Origin: Anaeromyxobacter dehalogenans 2CP-1
GTDB lineage: Bacteria > Myxococcota > Myxococcia > Myxococcales > Anaeromyxobacteraceae
DNA length: 64,000 nt
Reading direction: 5' to 3'
NCBI RefSeq assembly: GCF_000022145.1
Contig: NC_011891.1
Span: 3,826,501-3,890,500, forward strand
The translations under genes were made by a program, and so were the position numbers. The notes below the pieces were generated by a model that saw nothing but the letters and a program-made list of their open reading frames with translations, did not search any database and was not told where the DNA came from. Shown in pieces: positions 1 through 8,424 of this stretch (position 1 is its first letter; each line of letters starts with the position of its first letter).

Positions 1-90
1 GTCCACGTCCACCGCCACGTCGGTCCGCTTCAGCAGCGCCTCGGCCGCGTAGAAGCCGGCAGGACCGGAGCCGATGATCGCGACGCGCAT
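1..90 (-). CDS. FAD-dependent NADP reductase (ferredoxin/adrenodoxin type), N-terminal 30 residues only
   Basis: Only the first 30 codons lie in the window; the gene continues off the left edge. The peptide opens with MRVAIIGSGPAGFYAAEALL, a Rossmann dinucleotide-binding motif GxGxxGFYAA that is typical of the FprA/adrenodoxin-reductase branch of FAD/NADP oxidoreductases, where the FAD pyrophosphate binds the glycine loop at residues 7-12. The ATG at 90 is preceded by AAGGAG with 8 bases between, a clear ribosome site. By family this would be a cytoplasmic flavoenzyme moving electrons between NADPH and ferredoxin. The substrate cannot be told from so short a fragment, and related FAD enzymes such as GltD-like proteins begin similarly. 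Confidence 0.65.
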   Translation of the reverse strand, partial: MRVAIIGSGPAGFYAAEALLKRTDVAVDVD

Positions 91-326
91 GCGAGGTGCT
101 CCTTACTGTCCGGCGGATACCGTGACGCATCTTACGAGACACCGCGGAGAAGGCCCTGCGACGCGGGGCCTCGGCGGATTGCCCGGTAGCGGGCGATCGC
201 ACCCTGGGCGGCTCAGTCGATGGGGATGCTCCGGCCGTCGTGCGGGTGCACCGGCACCGTCGCGGGGTCCACGCCCTCGGAGCGTGCCCTTCGAGCAGAT
301 GGGGCGTCCCCCCGCATCGTGAGAAG

Positions 327-366
327 GCGGCGCGGCGGCCGCCCGGGGGCGGGTCCGCCGCGCCGC
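327..366 (-). terminator. GC-rich hairpin 3' of the CBS-domain gene
   Basis: A perfect 12-bp inverted repeat (GCGGCGCGGCGG at 327-338 and its complement at 355-366) with a 16-base loop begins 16 bases past the stop codon of the CBS-domain gene. There is no U-tract. It is best read as a stem that stops or protects the transcript. The rest of 91-381 shows no gene I can support. Confidence 0.45.
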
Positions 367-381
367 TCGCCGCCGCTCCAC

Positions 382-807
382 TCAGTGGATCGACGCCTGA
401 TCGCTCTTCACCGCCTGGACGGTGTCGCCGATGGACCGCTCGCTCTCGACCTCGGCGATGTCGGCCAGGCTGATCACGCCGCGGAGCCGGCCGTCGTCGT
501 CGCAGACCATCACCCGAGACAGCTGGCGCTGCCGCATGAGCTGCTCCGCGTCCCTGAGGTCGTCGCCCAGCCGGCAGGCCACCACCTCCCGCGTCATGCA
601 GCTCGACACCTGCTCGTCCGCCGTGCGCCCCTCCGCCAGCACCCGGATAGCGAGGTCGCGATCCGTGATCGCCCCCACCGGCTCGCCGGCGTCGTTGCAC
701 ACCGGCACGAACCCGATCTCCTCGTCCCTCATGAGCTCCGCGCAGTCGCGCACCGAGTCGTTCTCCCGGCAGCCCGTCGCACGGCTCATCGCCTGTTCGA
801 CCCGCAT
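382..807 (-). CDS. Tandem CBS-domain protein (141 aa)
   Basis: A stand-alone pair of CBS domains (a Bateman module), about residues 1-60 and 70-130. Each half carries the usual pattern of a hydrophobic strand, an x-G-x-(I/V) turn and a T/S-D/L-A-D element (GAITDRDLAIRV; GVISLADIAEV). Such modules bind adenine nucleotides and act as cytoplasmic sensors or as subunits of other proteins; no catalytic domain is attached. The ATG at 807 has GGGAGGAGG upstream at good spacing; a longer in-frame reading to 1038 lacks both a site and conserved sequence, so I reject it. It lies upstream of the reductase at 1-90 on the same strand but is separated from it by 291 bases with a strong hairpin. Partner and ligand are not apparent. 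Confidence 0.85.
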   Translation of the reverse strand: MRVEQAMSRATGCRENDSVRDCAELMRDEEIGFVPVCNDAGEPVGAITDRDLAIRVLAEGRTADEQVSSCMTREVVACRLGDDLRDAEQLMRQRQLSRVMVCDDDGRLRGVISLADIAEVESERSIGDTVQAVKSDQASIH

Positions 808-1300
808 CGTTCGCCTCCTCCCGTGGATGAGGGTGCGGACGCGGCGGGGAACGGCAACGTGCGGGCGGGAGGTGCCACGGCCGCTCGCGCGCCTGATTGC
901 GCCGCTGCCCGCTTTTCGGGCAATCGCACATTGCGGGCACTCTGGCCGATTCGGCAATCGAACATTTACGTCCTCCGACGCCGCTGGCGGCAACGGTGAC
1001 GGCCCATCGTGGCCACACACGGACTCGGGGTAAATCACGCTCCGTCAAATCGGCGGCTTACGCATCCGCGATCCCCCGCCCTCGCAGGAGGCCTCCGGGG
1101 CGCCCCCATCGGGACCCCTCGTCACGAAGCGGGGTGGTGTGCACGTGTGCGACAACCGCTCGATCGTAAAGCCACCGAGAAGAAGAGAGGACGGCAGGTC
1201 CCCGCCCGCCGCTACGGGATCCGTCCGTCCTTTCGCGCATCTGTCCGCCTCGCATGGCGCGAGGTGGACGACCGGGCCCCTGCCGGAAGCAGGAGATGCC
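808..1300. other. Divergent intergenic region with a direct repeat
   Basis: These 493 bases separate the minus-strand CBS-domain gene from the plus-strand multicopper oxidase. Around 905-970 the sequence is richer in A+T than its surroundings and holds two near-identical copies of GGCAATCG(C/A)ACATT (see the repeat entry). I found no convincing -35/-10 pair for either gene and no conserved ORF. Confidence 0.6.
919..966. repeat. Direct repeat GGCAATCG(C/A)ACATT, two copies 34 bp apart
   Basis: Copies at 919-932 and 953-966 match at 13 of 14 positions. The second copy overlaps a small dyad, CGATT-CGGC-AATCG (947-960). The 34-bp period puts both copies on nearly the same helical face, as for a dimeric regulator. 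It could act on the CBS-domain gene (start 807), the oxidase (start 1301) or both. The regulator is unknown. Confidence 0.4.
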
Positions 1301-3700
1301 GTGACCGTGACCCGCGCTACCCAGGTGCTCTCGCTCCTCGCGATCGCGAGCGCCGCAGTGTCCGCCGCCGCGCAGCCCGCACCGCTGCCGTCCGCATCGC
1401 TCACGCCGCAGACGGCGCTCCCGCCGAAGGCCATCCCGCCGTTCGTGGATCGGCTGCCGGTGCTCTCCGCCAGCGCGGAGCCGCTCTGGTCGGCGTACCC
1501 GCGCATCGAGACCGTGGTGGACGACGGCGAGACGCCGCTCGCCGTCCACATGTGCGAGTTCCAGACGAACGTGCTCCCCACCGGCACCTTCGCCCCCGGG
1601 CAGCGGCCCGCCACCTGGACCTGGGGCTACCGGCTGGGCGGATGTCCCGCCGCCGGTGCGCTCCCGCAGGACACCTTCCTCGGCCCGGTGGTCGTCGCGA
1701 CCCGCGGCGCGCCCACCACCGTGCGCTACGTGAACGCCCTCCCCGCCTCGCCGGATCCCATCTCGACGAACCCGCTCGGCACGCACGTGATCGCGTACTC
1801 CGACAGCGTGGACCAGACGCTCCACTGGGCCGACGCGAACATGCAGATGTGCATGTCGAGCATGCCGCCCGCGCTCCGCGACGTGTGCACGTACCCGTAC
1901 CGCGACGCGAACGGCGCCATGGGCATCCCCGCGGCGCCGCACCTCCACGGCGGCGAGATCCCCGCCGAGCTCGACGGCAGCCCGGACTCCTGGTTCACCA
2001 GCACCGGCATGATGAACGGGCCGACCTGGTACGCGAGCCCGCTGTTCTCGCCGGCGCCGAACGAGACCGTCTATCGCTACCCCAACAGCCAGGAGGCGGG
2101 GCCGCTCTGGTTCCACGACCACACGCTCGGCGCGACCCGCCTGAACGTCTACGCCGGCCTGGCCGGCGGGTACGTGCTCGTCGATCCCGATCAGCAGCTC
2201 CCGGCCGGCCTGGAGAACCCGGCGAACATCGTCCCGCTCATCCTGCAGGACCGAATGTTCGACACGAACGGCGAGCTGTTCTTCACCGCGGGCACCAAGG
2301 GCGGCATCCTCTGGGCGCTCAACCCCGAGCACCCGTACTGGAACCCGGAGTTCGTGGGCGACACGCTGCTCGTGAACGGGACGGTGTGGCCGTACCTGGA
2401 GGTCGAGCCCAAGCGCTACCGGTTCCTGTTCGTGAACGGCTCGAACGCCCGCACCTACGAGCTGTTCCTCACCAACCCGAAGACCAAGATCAACGGGCCG
2501 GCGATGTGGATCATCGGCACCGACGGCGGCTACGTGGACGTGGCCCGGAAGATCGATCCGACCGCGCTGAAGCCGGCGCCGCAGCGGCTCGTGATCATGC
2601 CGGGAGAGCGCTACGAGGTCATCATCGACTTCGGCGGCCAGCCGGCGGGCACGACGCTCGTGCTCAAGAACGTCGCGAAGACGCCGTACCCCGGCGGCGC
2701 GACGCCGGCGGGCGGCCTCTCGCAGCTGATGCAGCTCCGGATCGCCTGCCCTCCGGCGCCGGCGCAGTGCGGCGCCGGAGGGATCGCCTGGAACCCGGCC
2801 GTGGATCCGACCATCCGCAGCGGCGCGGGCGCGGTGAAGCCGCTCGTCGCGTTCGACACCGGGACGCTCGGCGCGGGCGTGACCGCACAGAAGACGCGCC
2901 TGCTCACGCTGAACGAGGTGATGGGGATGCCGGTGAACGCGGTGAACCCGATCGACGGGGTCATGACCGCGTATCCGGGCGGACCGCTCGAGATCCTGGT
3001 CAACAACACGAAGTGGAGCGGCGCCTCGGCGCGCAACGACCCGGCCTCCGGCACCGCCTACCGCGGCGACTTCACCGAGCTGCCCGCGGGCGGGCTCCAC
3101 TACTCCGAGCTGCCGGCGGAGGGCGAGACGGAGCTGTGGGAGATCGCGAACCTGACGGCCGACTCGCACCCCATCCACCTGCACCTGGTGCAGTTCCAGC
3201 TCCTCAACCGCCAGGCGCTCGACGTGCCGAAGTACGCGGCGGCGTACGCGGCCGCGTTCCCGCAGGTGAACGACCCCGCCACCGGCCAGCCGCTCATGAT
3301 CGGCATGAACGTCTGCACCGCCGGCGCCTACTGCCCCGGCTACGGGCCGCCGCTGCATTACGACACCGGCACGCCCGGCAAGTTCGGCGGCAATCCCGAC
3401 GTCACCCGGTTCCTGAAGAGCGTGCCGGTGCCGGCCGCGGCGCAGGAGCGCGGCTGGAAGGACACGGTGCAGGTGCCGCCGGGCACGGTGACGCGGTTCG
3501 TGGTCCGCTGGGCGCCGACCAGCGCCGACGTCGGCACCACCGCCGCGTTCCCGTTCGACCCGAGCGGCCAGGGCGGCGCGTTCAACTACGTGTGGCACTG
3601 CCACATCATCGACCACGAGGACAACGAGATGATGCGGCCGGACACCATCCTGCCCATCCCCGGCGCCAGCCGGACCTACGTGATGGGCGAGGACTACTGA
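1301..3700 (+). CDS. CotA-like multicopper oxidase, exported (799 aa)
   Basis: Laccase/bilirubin-oxidase type enzyme that oxidises phenols, bilins or metals and reduces O2 to water. All copper motifs are present: HLHGG at 214, HDH at 272, HPIHLHL at 623 and HCHIIDHEDNEMM at 766. The last supplies the type-1 His-Cys-His-Met set, with the Met ten residues after the Cys as in CotA. The stretches WFHDHTLGATRLNVYAGLAG and VNGTVWPYLEVEPKRYRF are strongly CotA-like. At about 800 residues it is longer than CotA (about 510), with insertions between domains. The GTG at 1301 follows AGGAG at 5 bases and yields a signal peptide ending near SAAAQPA; an upstream reading from 1139 lacks a ribosome site. Export is probably Sec, since no twin-arginine motif is obvious. 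Whether the substrate is Mn(II), Cu(I) or organic cannot be decided from sequence. Confidence 0.9.
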   Translation: MTVTRATQVLSLLAIASAAVSAAAQPAPLPSASLTPQTALPPKAIPPFVDRLPVLSASAEPLWSAYPRIETVVDDGETPLAVHMCEFQTNVLPTGTFAPGQRPATWTWGYRLGGCPAAGALPQDTFLGPVVVATRGAPTTVRYVNALPASPDPISTNPLGTHVIAYSDSVDQTLHWADANMQMCMSSMPPALRDVCTYPYRDANGAMGIPAAPHLHGGEIPAELDGSPDSWFTSTGMMNGPTWYASPLFSPAPNETVYRYPNSQEAGPLWFHDHTLGATRLNVYAGLAGGYVLVDPDQQLPAGLENPANIVPLILQDRMFDTNGELFFTAGTKGGILWALNPEHPYWNPEFVGDTLLVNGTVWPYLEVEPKRYRFLFVNGSNARTYELFLTNPKTKINGPAMWIIGTDGGYVDVARKIDPTALKPAPQRLVIMPGERYEVIIDFGGQPAGTTLVLKNVAKTPYPGGATPAGGLSQLMQLRIACPPAPAQCGAGGIAWNPAVDPTIRSGAGAVKPLVAFDTGTLGAGVTAQKTRLLTLNEVMGMPVNAVNPIDGVMTAYPGGPLEILVNNTKWSGASARNDPASGTAYRGDFTELPAGGLHYSELPAEGETELWEIANLTADSHPIHLHLVQFQLLNRQALDVPKYAAAYAAAFPQVNDPATGQPLMIGMNVCTAGAYCPGYGPPLHYDTGTPGKFGGNPDVTRFLKSVPVPAAAQERGWKDTVQVPPGTVTRFVVRWAPTSADVGTTAAFPFDPSGQGGAFNYVWHCHIIDHEDNEMMRPDTILPIPGASRTYVMGEDY

Positions 3701-3706
3701 CGGTCT

Positions 3707-3748
3707 GCGGCGGGGGCCGGCTCCATCCCGGGGCCGGCCCTGCGCCGC
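3707..3748. terminator. Bidirectional hairpin between convergent genes
   Basis: Inverted repeat with GGGCCGGC pairing to GCCGGCCC as the core 8-bp stem, extended by GCGGCG/CGCCGC after a small bulge. It fills the 53-base gap between the stops of the oxidase (3700) and the NTF2-like gene (3754) and probably serves both. There is no U-tract. Confidence 0.5.
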
Positions 3749-3753
3749 ACGGC

Positions 3754-4335
3754 TCACTTCCCGCCGGCGGGCGGCTCCTTGCCGGCGGCGCCGCCGCCCG
3801 CGGCCGAGTCCATGCCCGGCATGTCGCCCCAGCCGCTCTCCATCATCGCGGCGAAGCGCCAGCTCCCGTCCACCCGCACCAGCATCGCGGCGCTGCGCCC
3901 GGCCATCTTCTTCTTGCCCATGGTCATCGACCAGGTGTCGCCCACCAGCGCGAGCGAGTCGCTCACCAGGTGGATGGTCGGGTTGTGCGTCATCTTCGCG
4001 TCGGACATCGGCTTCGCGTACATCGGCTTCATCACCTCGAGCCACTGCTCGCGGGTCCACGCCTCGGCGCTCCCCTGCCCCTTCGCGTCGTCGGTCGCCA
4101 TGAGCACCGGGAAGTGGACGAGCGTCGCCGCGGCCTCGACGTCGCCGTTCACCCCGGCGGCGTCCATCGCCTTCATGAGCGCGAGGATCTCCTTCCGGTC
4201 GGCGGCCTCACGCGCGACCTTGTTCGGCTTCCACGCGGCCATGGGATCCGCGCCGGGCGGTGGGGCCGTCTTCTCCTGCGCGGCGGCGGCGGAGGCGGTG
4301 AGTGCGACGGTCAGCAGGAGCGCGATCCGGATCAT
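3754..4335 (-). CDS. Secreted NTF2-like protein (193 aa)
   Basis: An N-terminal signal peptide (MIRIALLLTVALTASAAAAQ) is followed by a region of about 120 residues with the order expected of SnoaL/NTF2-like folds: a helix with D-R-K-E-I-L-A-L-M-K-A, then strands including IHLVSDSLALVGDTWSM and the closing VDGSWRFAAMMESGWG. The C-terminus is a low-complexity Gly/Ala/Pro/Lys tail. NTF2-like folds bind small hydrophobic ligands or act as protein modules; no catalytic residues can be assigned. The ATG at 4335 has GAGGAGG 4 bases upstream. It is convergent with the multicopper oxidase and shares a hairpin with it, so a joint function is not implied. Confidence 0.75.
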   Translation of the reverse strand: MIRIALLLTVALTASAAAAQEKTAPPPGADPMAAWKPNKVAREAADRKEILALMKAMDAAGVNGDVEAAATLVHFPVLMATDDAKGQGSAEAWTREQWLEVMKPMYAKPMSDAKMTHNPTIHLVSDSLALVGDTWSMTMGKKKMAGRSAAMLVRVDGSWRFAAMMESGWGDMPGMDSAAGGGAAGKEPPAGGK

Positions 4336-4545
4336 GGTTCCTCCTCGGGGGTTCGTGGGCCGCGCGGGGCGCGGCGCCCCGGCAACATCCTCCTCCGGCG
4401 TGGCGGCGGCGCTCGCCCGGGCGGGGCGGCCTCGCCAAGGACGGCGCCGCGGCGCCGCGCCGGCCGCTCCCTGGGCGCAACGCCGCTCGCTCCCTCGCGG
4501 GCACCCGCCTTGACACGGCACCCTCCGTGACGGAAGAGCCGCTGC

Positions 4546-5931
4546 ATGCCCCTTCCCCCTCCGCCCCCCGCCGCCGGCGCGCTCGAGCTCATCGGCGCGA
4601 CGCCCATGGTCCGCGTGCGCCACCTCGACACCGGCCCGTGCGAGCTGTTCCTGAAGCTCGAGAGCGCGAACCCGGGCGGCTCGATCAAGGACCGCATCGG
4701 CCTGTCGATGATCGCGGCGGCCGAGCGCGACGGGAGCCTGGGCGGCGACCGCCGTCACCTGGTGGAGGCCACCGCGGGCAACACCGGGCTCGGCCTCGCG
4801 CTGGTGGCCGCGCAGCGCGGGTACCGACTGACGCTCGTCATCCCCGACAAGATGAGCCGCGAGAAGATCCTGCACCTCAAGGCGCTCGGGGCCGAGGTGG
4901 TGATGACGCGGTCCGACGTGGGCAAGGGCCACCCGGAGTACTACCAGGACCAGGCCGAGCGGATCGCGCGCGAGGAGGGCGCGTTCTACGTGAACCAGTT
5001 CGCGAACCCGGCCAACCCGGCGGCGCACGAGGCCGGCACCGGGCCGGAGCTCGTGGCGCAGCTCGGCGGCCGGCTCGACGCGATGGTGTGCGGCGTCGGC
5101 TCGGGCGGCACGCTGACCGGCCTCTCGCGCCACCTGGCGAAGGCGGTCCCCGGCTGCGAGATGGTGCTGGCCGACCCGGAGGGCTCGGTGCTCGCCGGCT
5201 ACGTCGAGACCGGCACGATCGGCAAGGCGGGGAGCTGGCTGGTCGAGGGCATCGGCGAGGACTTCCTGCCGCCGGTCGCCGACCTCTCGCGCGTCCGGCG
5301 GGCGCACCGGATCCCGGACCGCGAGAGCCTGGAGACCGCGCGCGCGCTGCTCCGCGCCGAGGGGATCCTGGCCGGCTCGTCCACCGGCACGCTGCTCGCG
5401 GCGGCGCTGCGCCACTGCCGCGCCGCGGACCGGCCGCTCCGCGTCTGCACGCTCGTGTGCGACTCGGGCAACAAGTACCTGTCGAAGATGTTCGACGACC
5501 TCTGGATGCTGGAGCAGGGGCTCTCGGACCGGCCCACCGTGGGCGACCTCACCGATCTCGTCACCCGCCGCTTCGCCGACCGCGCGGTGGTGACCGCCGG
5601 TCCCGGCGACCCGCTGCTCGTCGCGCTGAACCGCATGAAGGCGAACGACGTCTCGCAGCTCCCGGTGGTGGAGGACGGGCGCGTGGTGGGCATCGTGGAC
5701 GAGTCCGACCTGCTGCTCGCCGCGGTGGACGACCCGTCCCGGCTCTCGCTGCCGGTCCGCGACGTCATGACCACCCGGCTCGAGACGGTGACGCCCGCGA
5801 CGCCGTTCCAGGCGCTCCTGCCGATGTTCGCGGCGGGCCTGGTACCCATCGTGATGGACGCCGGCCGCTTCGTCGGCCTGGTCACGCGCATGGACGTGCT
5901 GGGCGCGCTCCGGCGCCGCGTCGCGCGCTGA
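4546..5931 (+). CDS. PLP-dependent cystathionine beta-synthase-like enzyme with C-terminal CBS pair (461 aa)
   Basis: Fold-type II PLP enzyme. Residues 1-320 form the catalytic core: GSIKD at 45-49 carries the Schiff-base lysine K48, ATAGNTGLGLA is the substrate/carboxylate loop, GVGSGGTLTGL the phosphate-binding loop and GSSTGTL the cofactor-ring end. Residues about 330-461 hold two CBS domains (SQLPVVEDGRVVGIVDESDLL; VPIVMDAGRFVGLVTRMDVL). Length and order match cystathionine beta-synthase, which joins serine and homocysteine, or a cysteine synthase with a regulatory tail; both share these motifs. It lacks the N-terminal heme segment of the mammalian enzyme. The CBS pair suggests nucleotide or SAM control. 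A ribosome site GGAAGAG precedes the ATG. No other sulfur-pathway gene is nearby. Confidence 0.85.
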   Translation: MPLPPPPPAAGALELIGATPMVRVRHLDTGPCELFLKLESANPGGSIKDRIGLSMIAAAERDGSLGGDRRHLVEATAGNTGLGLALVAAQRGYRLTLVIPDKMSREKILHLKALGAEVVMTRSDVGKGHPEYYQDQAERIAREEGAFYVNQFANPANPAAHEAGTGPELVAQLGGRLDAMVCGVGSGGTLTGLSRHLAKAVPGCEMVLADPEGSVLAGYVETGTIGKAGSWLVEGIGEDFLPPVADLSRVRRAHRIPDRESLETARALLRAEGILAGSSTGTLLAAALRHCRAADRPLRVCTLVCDSGNKYLSKMFDDLWMLEQGLSDRPTVGDLTDLVTRRFADRAVVTAGPGDPLLVALNRMKANDVSQLPVVEDGRVVGIVDESDLLLAAVDDPSRLSLPVRDVMTTRLETVTPATPFQALLPMFAAGLVPIVMDAGRFVGLVTRMDVLGALRRRVAR

Positions 5932-5995
5932 CCGACCGCCCGCCGGCGCCGGCGCCGGATTCGCGGGCCACCCGGCCCCGTGGCACCATGGCGCG

Positions 5996-6742
5996 ATGGA
6001 CCCGCGCGCCGAGCTGCTGGCACGCCGCGCCGCGCTGCGCACCCGCCTGCGCGCCGGCGACGCCCGCGCCGCGCTCTCGCTGGCCCGCTCGCTGGAGCGC
6101 GACCCGCCGCGCGACCACGCCGCCGCCCGGCGCGCCTACGAGGCCGCGGCGAAGGCCGGGCTCGCGGACGCGATGGCCGCGCTCGGCGAGATGCTCCGCG
6201 ACGGCCGCGGCGGCCCGCGGGATCTCGAGGGCGCGGTGCGCTGGTTCTCCGAGGCGGCGCGGCGCGGGAAGCCCGAGGCGATCGCCAGCCTGGCCGGCGC
6301 GCTGCTGCACGGCGAGGGCGCGCCGCGGGATCGCGCGACCGCGATCCGCCTGTTCCGCCGCGCGGCCTCGGCCGGCGTGGTCCAGGCCATGGTGGACCTC
6401 GCGCTGTGCCTGCGCCAGGGCGCCGCCGGCGTGCCGCGCGACGACGCGGCCGCGCTGCGCTGGCTCCGCCGCGCCGCCACGCTGGGCCACGCCGGCGCGG
6501 CGCTCCTCGTCGGCCAGGCCTACTGGTTCGGCCGCATGGGGGCGCCCCGGGATCGCGCGCGGGCAGCGCCGTTCCTGCTCGCGGCCGCGCGCAAGGGCGA
6601 GCCGAAGGCCGCCGGTCTGGCCGCGGAGGCCCGGACGGTGCTCGGGGGCGCGGCGCCGCGGCGGCCGCCGGCGCGCGTCACCGCCCCCGCCGCGCGTCCC
6701 GCAGGATCTCGCGCGCCGCGTTCCGGCCGCACGCGCCCATGA
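5996..6742 (+). CDS. Sel1-repeat protein (248 aa)
   Basis: Residues 20-215 contain about five Sel1-like (TPR-type) repeats with the signature AxxxLGxxxxxGxGxxxDxxxAxxWxxxAAxxGxxxA, clear in AMAALGEMLRDGRG, AIASLAGALLHGEG and AALLVGQAYWFGRM. Sel1 proteins are helical scaffolds for protein contacts. There is no signal peptide or membrane segment, so it is probably cytoplasmic. The C-terminal 30 residues are basic and Pro/Arg-rich. Its last 65 bases overlap the 3' end of the convergent oxidoreductase gene, which is unusual and may mean that the tail is poorly conserved. The ATG at 5996 fits the start of coding bias; no strong ribosome site is seen. Confidence 0.75.
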   Translation: MDPRAELLARRAALRTRLRAGDARAALSLARSLERDPPRDHAAARRAYEAAAKAGLADAMAALGEMLRDGRGGPRDLEGAVRWFSEAARRGKPEAIASLAGALLHGEGAPRDRATAIRLFRRAASAGVVQAMVDLALCLRQGAAGVPRDDAAALRWLRRAATLGHAGAALLVGQAYWFGRMGAPRDRARAAPFLLAAARKGEPKAAGLAAEARTVLGGAAPRRPPARVTAPAARPAGSRAPRSGRTRP

Positions 6743-8276
6743 CCCCGCCGCCCGGGTGGGTGGCGGCGCCGCACAGGTACAGGCCCGGCACCGGCGTGCG
6801 GTAGCCGCCGCCGCCGGGGAACGGCCGCAGGAAGAGCAGCTGCGCCGGCGTCATCGCGCCCTGGAAGATGTTCCCGCCGGTGAGCCCGAAGCGCCGCTCC
6901 AGGTCGAGCGGGGAGAGCACCTCGCGGTGCAGCACCGAGGCGGCGAAGCCGGGCGCGTAGCGGTCGAGCAGCGCCACGCAGCGATCCGCGAACGGCTCCT
7001 TGAGCGCGTCCCAGGAGCCCTCGGCCAGCCGGTACGGCGCGTACTGCACGAACATCGACATCAGGTGGCGGCCCGCCGGCGCGACGCCCGGGTCCACTGC
7101 GGAGGGGATGGTGCACTCCAGCACCGGCTCCTGGGAGGGCCGGCCGGCCACGGCGTCGGCGAACGCGCGCTCGAGGTGGTCCAGCGTCGGCGAGATGTGG
7201 ATGGTGCCGCGGTGATGCGGGCCGGGCGTTGCGCCGGCGTGCGGCGCCGCCGGGAAGCGCGGCAACTCGGAGAGCGCCAGGTTGATCTTGAGGGAGGCGC
7301 TCGCGTAGTCGATCGCGCCCACCGCCTCGGCCACCTCCGGCGCGAGGTGCTCCGCCCCCACCATCCCGAGCAGCGTGCGCCGCGCGTCCACCGACGAGGC
7401 CACCCGCCGGGCCGCGATCTCGGTGCCGTCCGCCAGCACCACCCCGTCCGCCCGCCCGCCGCGCACCCGCACCCGCGCCACCCGGGCGCCGGTGCGGACC
7501 TCCGCCCCGGCCGCCCGTGCCGCGCCCGCCAGCGCGGCCGCGAGCGCGCCCATGCCGCCGCGCACGTAGCCCCAGACGCCGCGCGCGCCGTTCACCTCGC
7601 CCATCACGTGGTGGAACAGCACGTACGCCGTGCCGGGCGTGGACGGCGAGGCCATCGCGCCGATGATGGCGTCGGTGGCGAGCGTGGCGCGGAGCGGCTC
7701 CGACTCGAACCAGCGCTCGAGGATGGGGCGCGCGGCCCCGAGCAGCACCTCCAGCGCGCGCGGGCCGTCCTTGCCGAGGCGCAGCAGCCGCCAGCCGGTG
7801 CGCGCCAGCCGCCACAGGTCGCCGGGCCGGCCGGAGAACGGATCCGGCGGCGGCTCGAGCAGCGACGGCTCGACGGCGCGGGCGAGCCGGTCGAGCAGCG
7901 CCTCGTAGCGCGGGAAGCGCTCCGCGTCGCGCCGGGAGAACTTCGCGATCTCGCGCTGGTTCAGCGCCGGGTCCGGGCCGAGCAGGAGCGAGCGGCCGTC
8001 GGGGAGCGGCGTGAACGAGGACGGGTCGCGCGGCAGCACCGCGTAGCCGTGGCGGGCGAGGTCGAGCTCGCGGACGATCTCGGGGCGGAACAGGCTGACG
8101 ACGTACGCGGCCGTGGAGACGCGGAAGCCCGGCCACGGCTCGTCGCCGCCGCTCGCGCCGCCGACGCGGTCGAGCGCCTCCAGCACCAGCGTCCGCTGGC
8201 CCGCGCGCGCCGCGTACGCGGCCGCCACGAGGCCGTTGTGCCCGCCGCCCACCACCACCAGGTCGAACGGCTCCAT
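6678..8276 (-). CDS. PYROXD2/phytoene-desaturase-like FAD oxidoreductase (532 aa)
   Basis: The N-terminus VVVGGGHNGLVAAAYAARAG is the FAD-binding GxGxxG loop in the form typical of the CrtI/PYROXD2 family (GGGHNGL). It is followed by LVLEALDRVGGAS, the second flavin-contact motif. The C-terminus GLYLCGAATHPGGGVMGACG is the family's closing FAD motif. GGNIFQGAMTPAQLLFLRP is characteristic of the PYROXD2 subgroup rather than carotenoid desaturases, so a role in carotenoid synthesis should not be assumed; the physiological substrate of this subgroup is not settled. Length agrees with the family (about 530). No signal peptide. It is convergent with, and overlaps, the Sel1-repeat gene. Confidence 0.85.
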   Translation of the reverse strand: MEPFDLVVVGGGHNGLVAAAYAARAGQRTLVLEALDRVGGASGGDEPWPGFRVSTAAYVVSLFRPEIVRELDLARHGYAVLPRDPSSFTPLPDGRSLLLGPDPALNQREIAKFSRRDAERFPRYEALLDRLARAVEPSLLEPPPDPFSGRPGDLWRLARTGWRLLRLGKDGPRALEVLLGAARPILERWFESEPLRATLATDAIIGAMASPSTPGTAYVLFHHVMGEVNGARGVWGYVRGGMGALAAALAGAARAAGAEVRTGARVARVRVRGGRADGVVLADGTEIAARRVASSVDARRTLLGMVGAEHLAPEVAEAVGAIDYASASLKINLALSELPRFPAAPHAGATPGPHHRGTIHISPTLDHLERAFADAVAGRPSQEPVLECTIPSAVDPGVAPAGRHLMSMFVQYAPYRLAEGSWDALKEPFADRCVALLDRYAPGFAASVLHREVLSPLDLERRFGLTGGNIFQGAMTPAQLLFLRPFPGGGGYRTPVPGLYLCGAATHPGGGVMGACGRNAAREILRDARRGR

Positions 8277-8424
8277 CCCGCGGTGGTAGGCGGGCGGGCC
8301 GCCGGCCGCAAGCGCACCGGGCGCCGCGCCCCCGGCGATGCGGGGGGCGGGCGCCCGGGCGCCACGGCTGGGCTCCTCGAAGCCGCTCCGGCCGAGCCCG
8401 TCGAGCCGCGAGCGGAGGGCGCGA

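Noticed and set aside
1009-4530. Long frames on both strands over the multicopper oxidase
   Set aside because: They are rich in Arg, Pro and Gly and cross the gene boundaries and the hairpin at 3707-3748. The oxidase frame alone has conserved copper motifs and a ribosome site.
4511-4540. TTGACA at about 4510 as promoter of the PLP enzyme gene
   Set aside because: The hexamer is perfect, but 16-18 bases further on no acceptable -10 exists and the start codon follows too closely for a usual leader.
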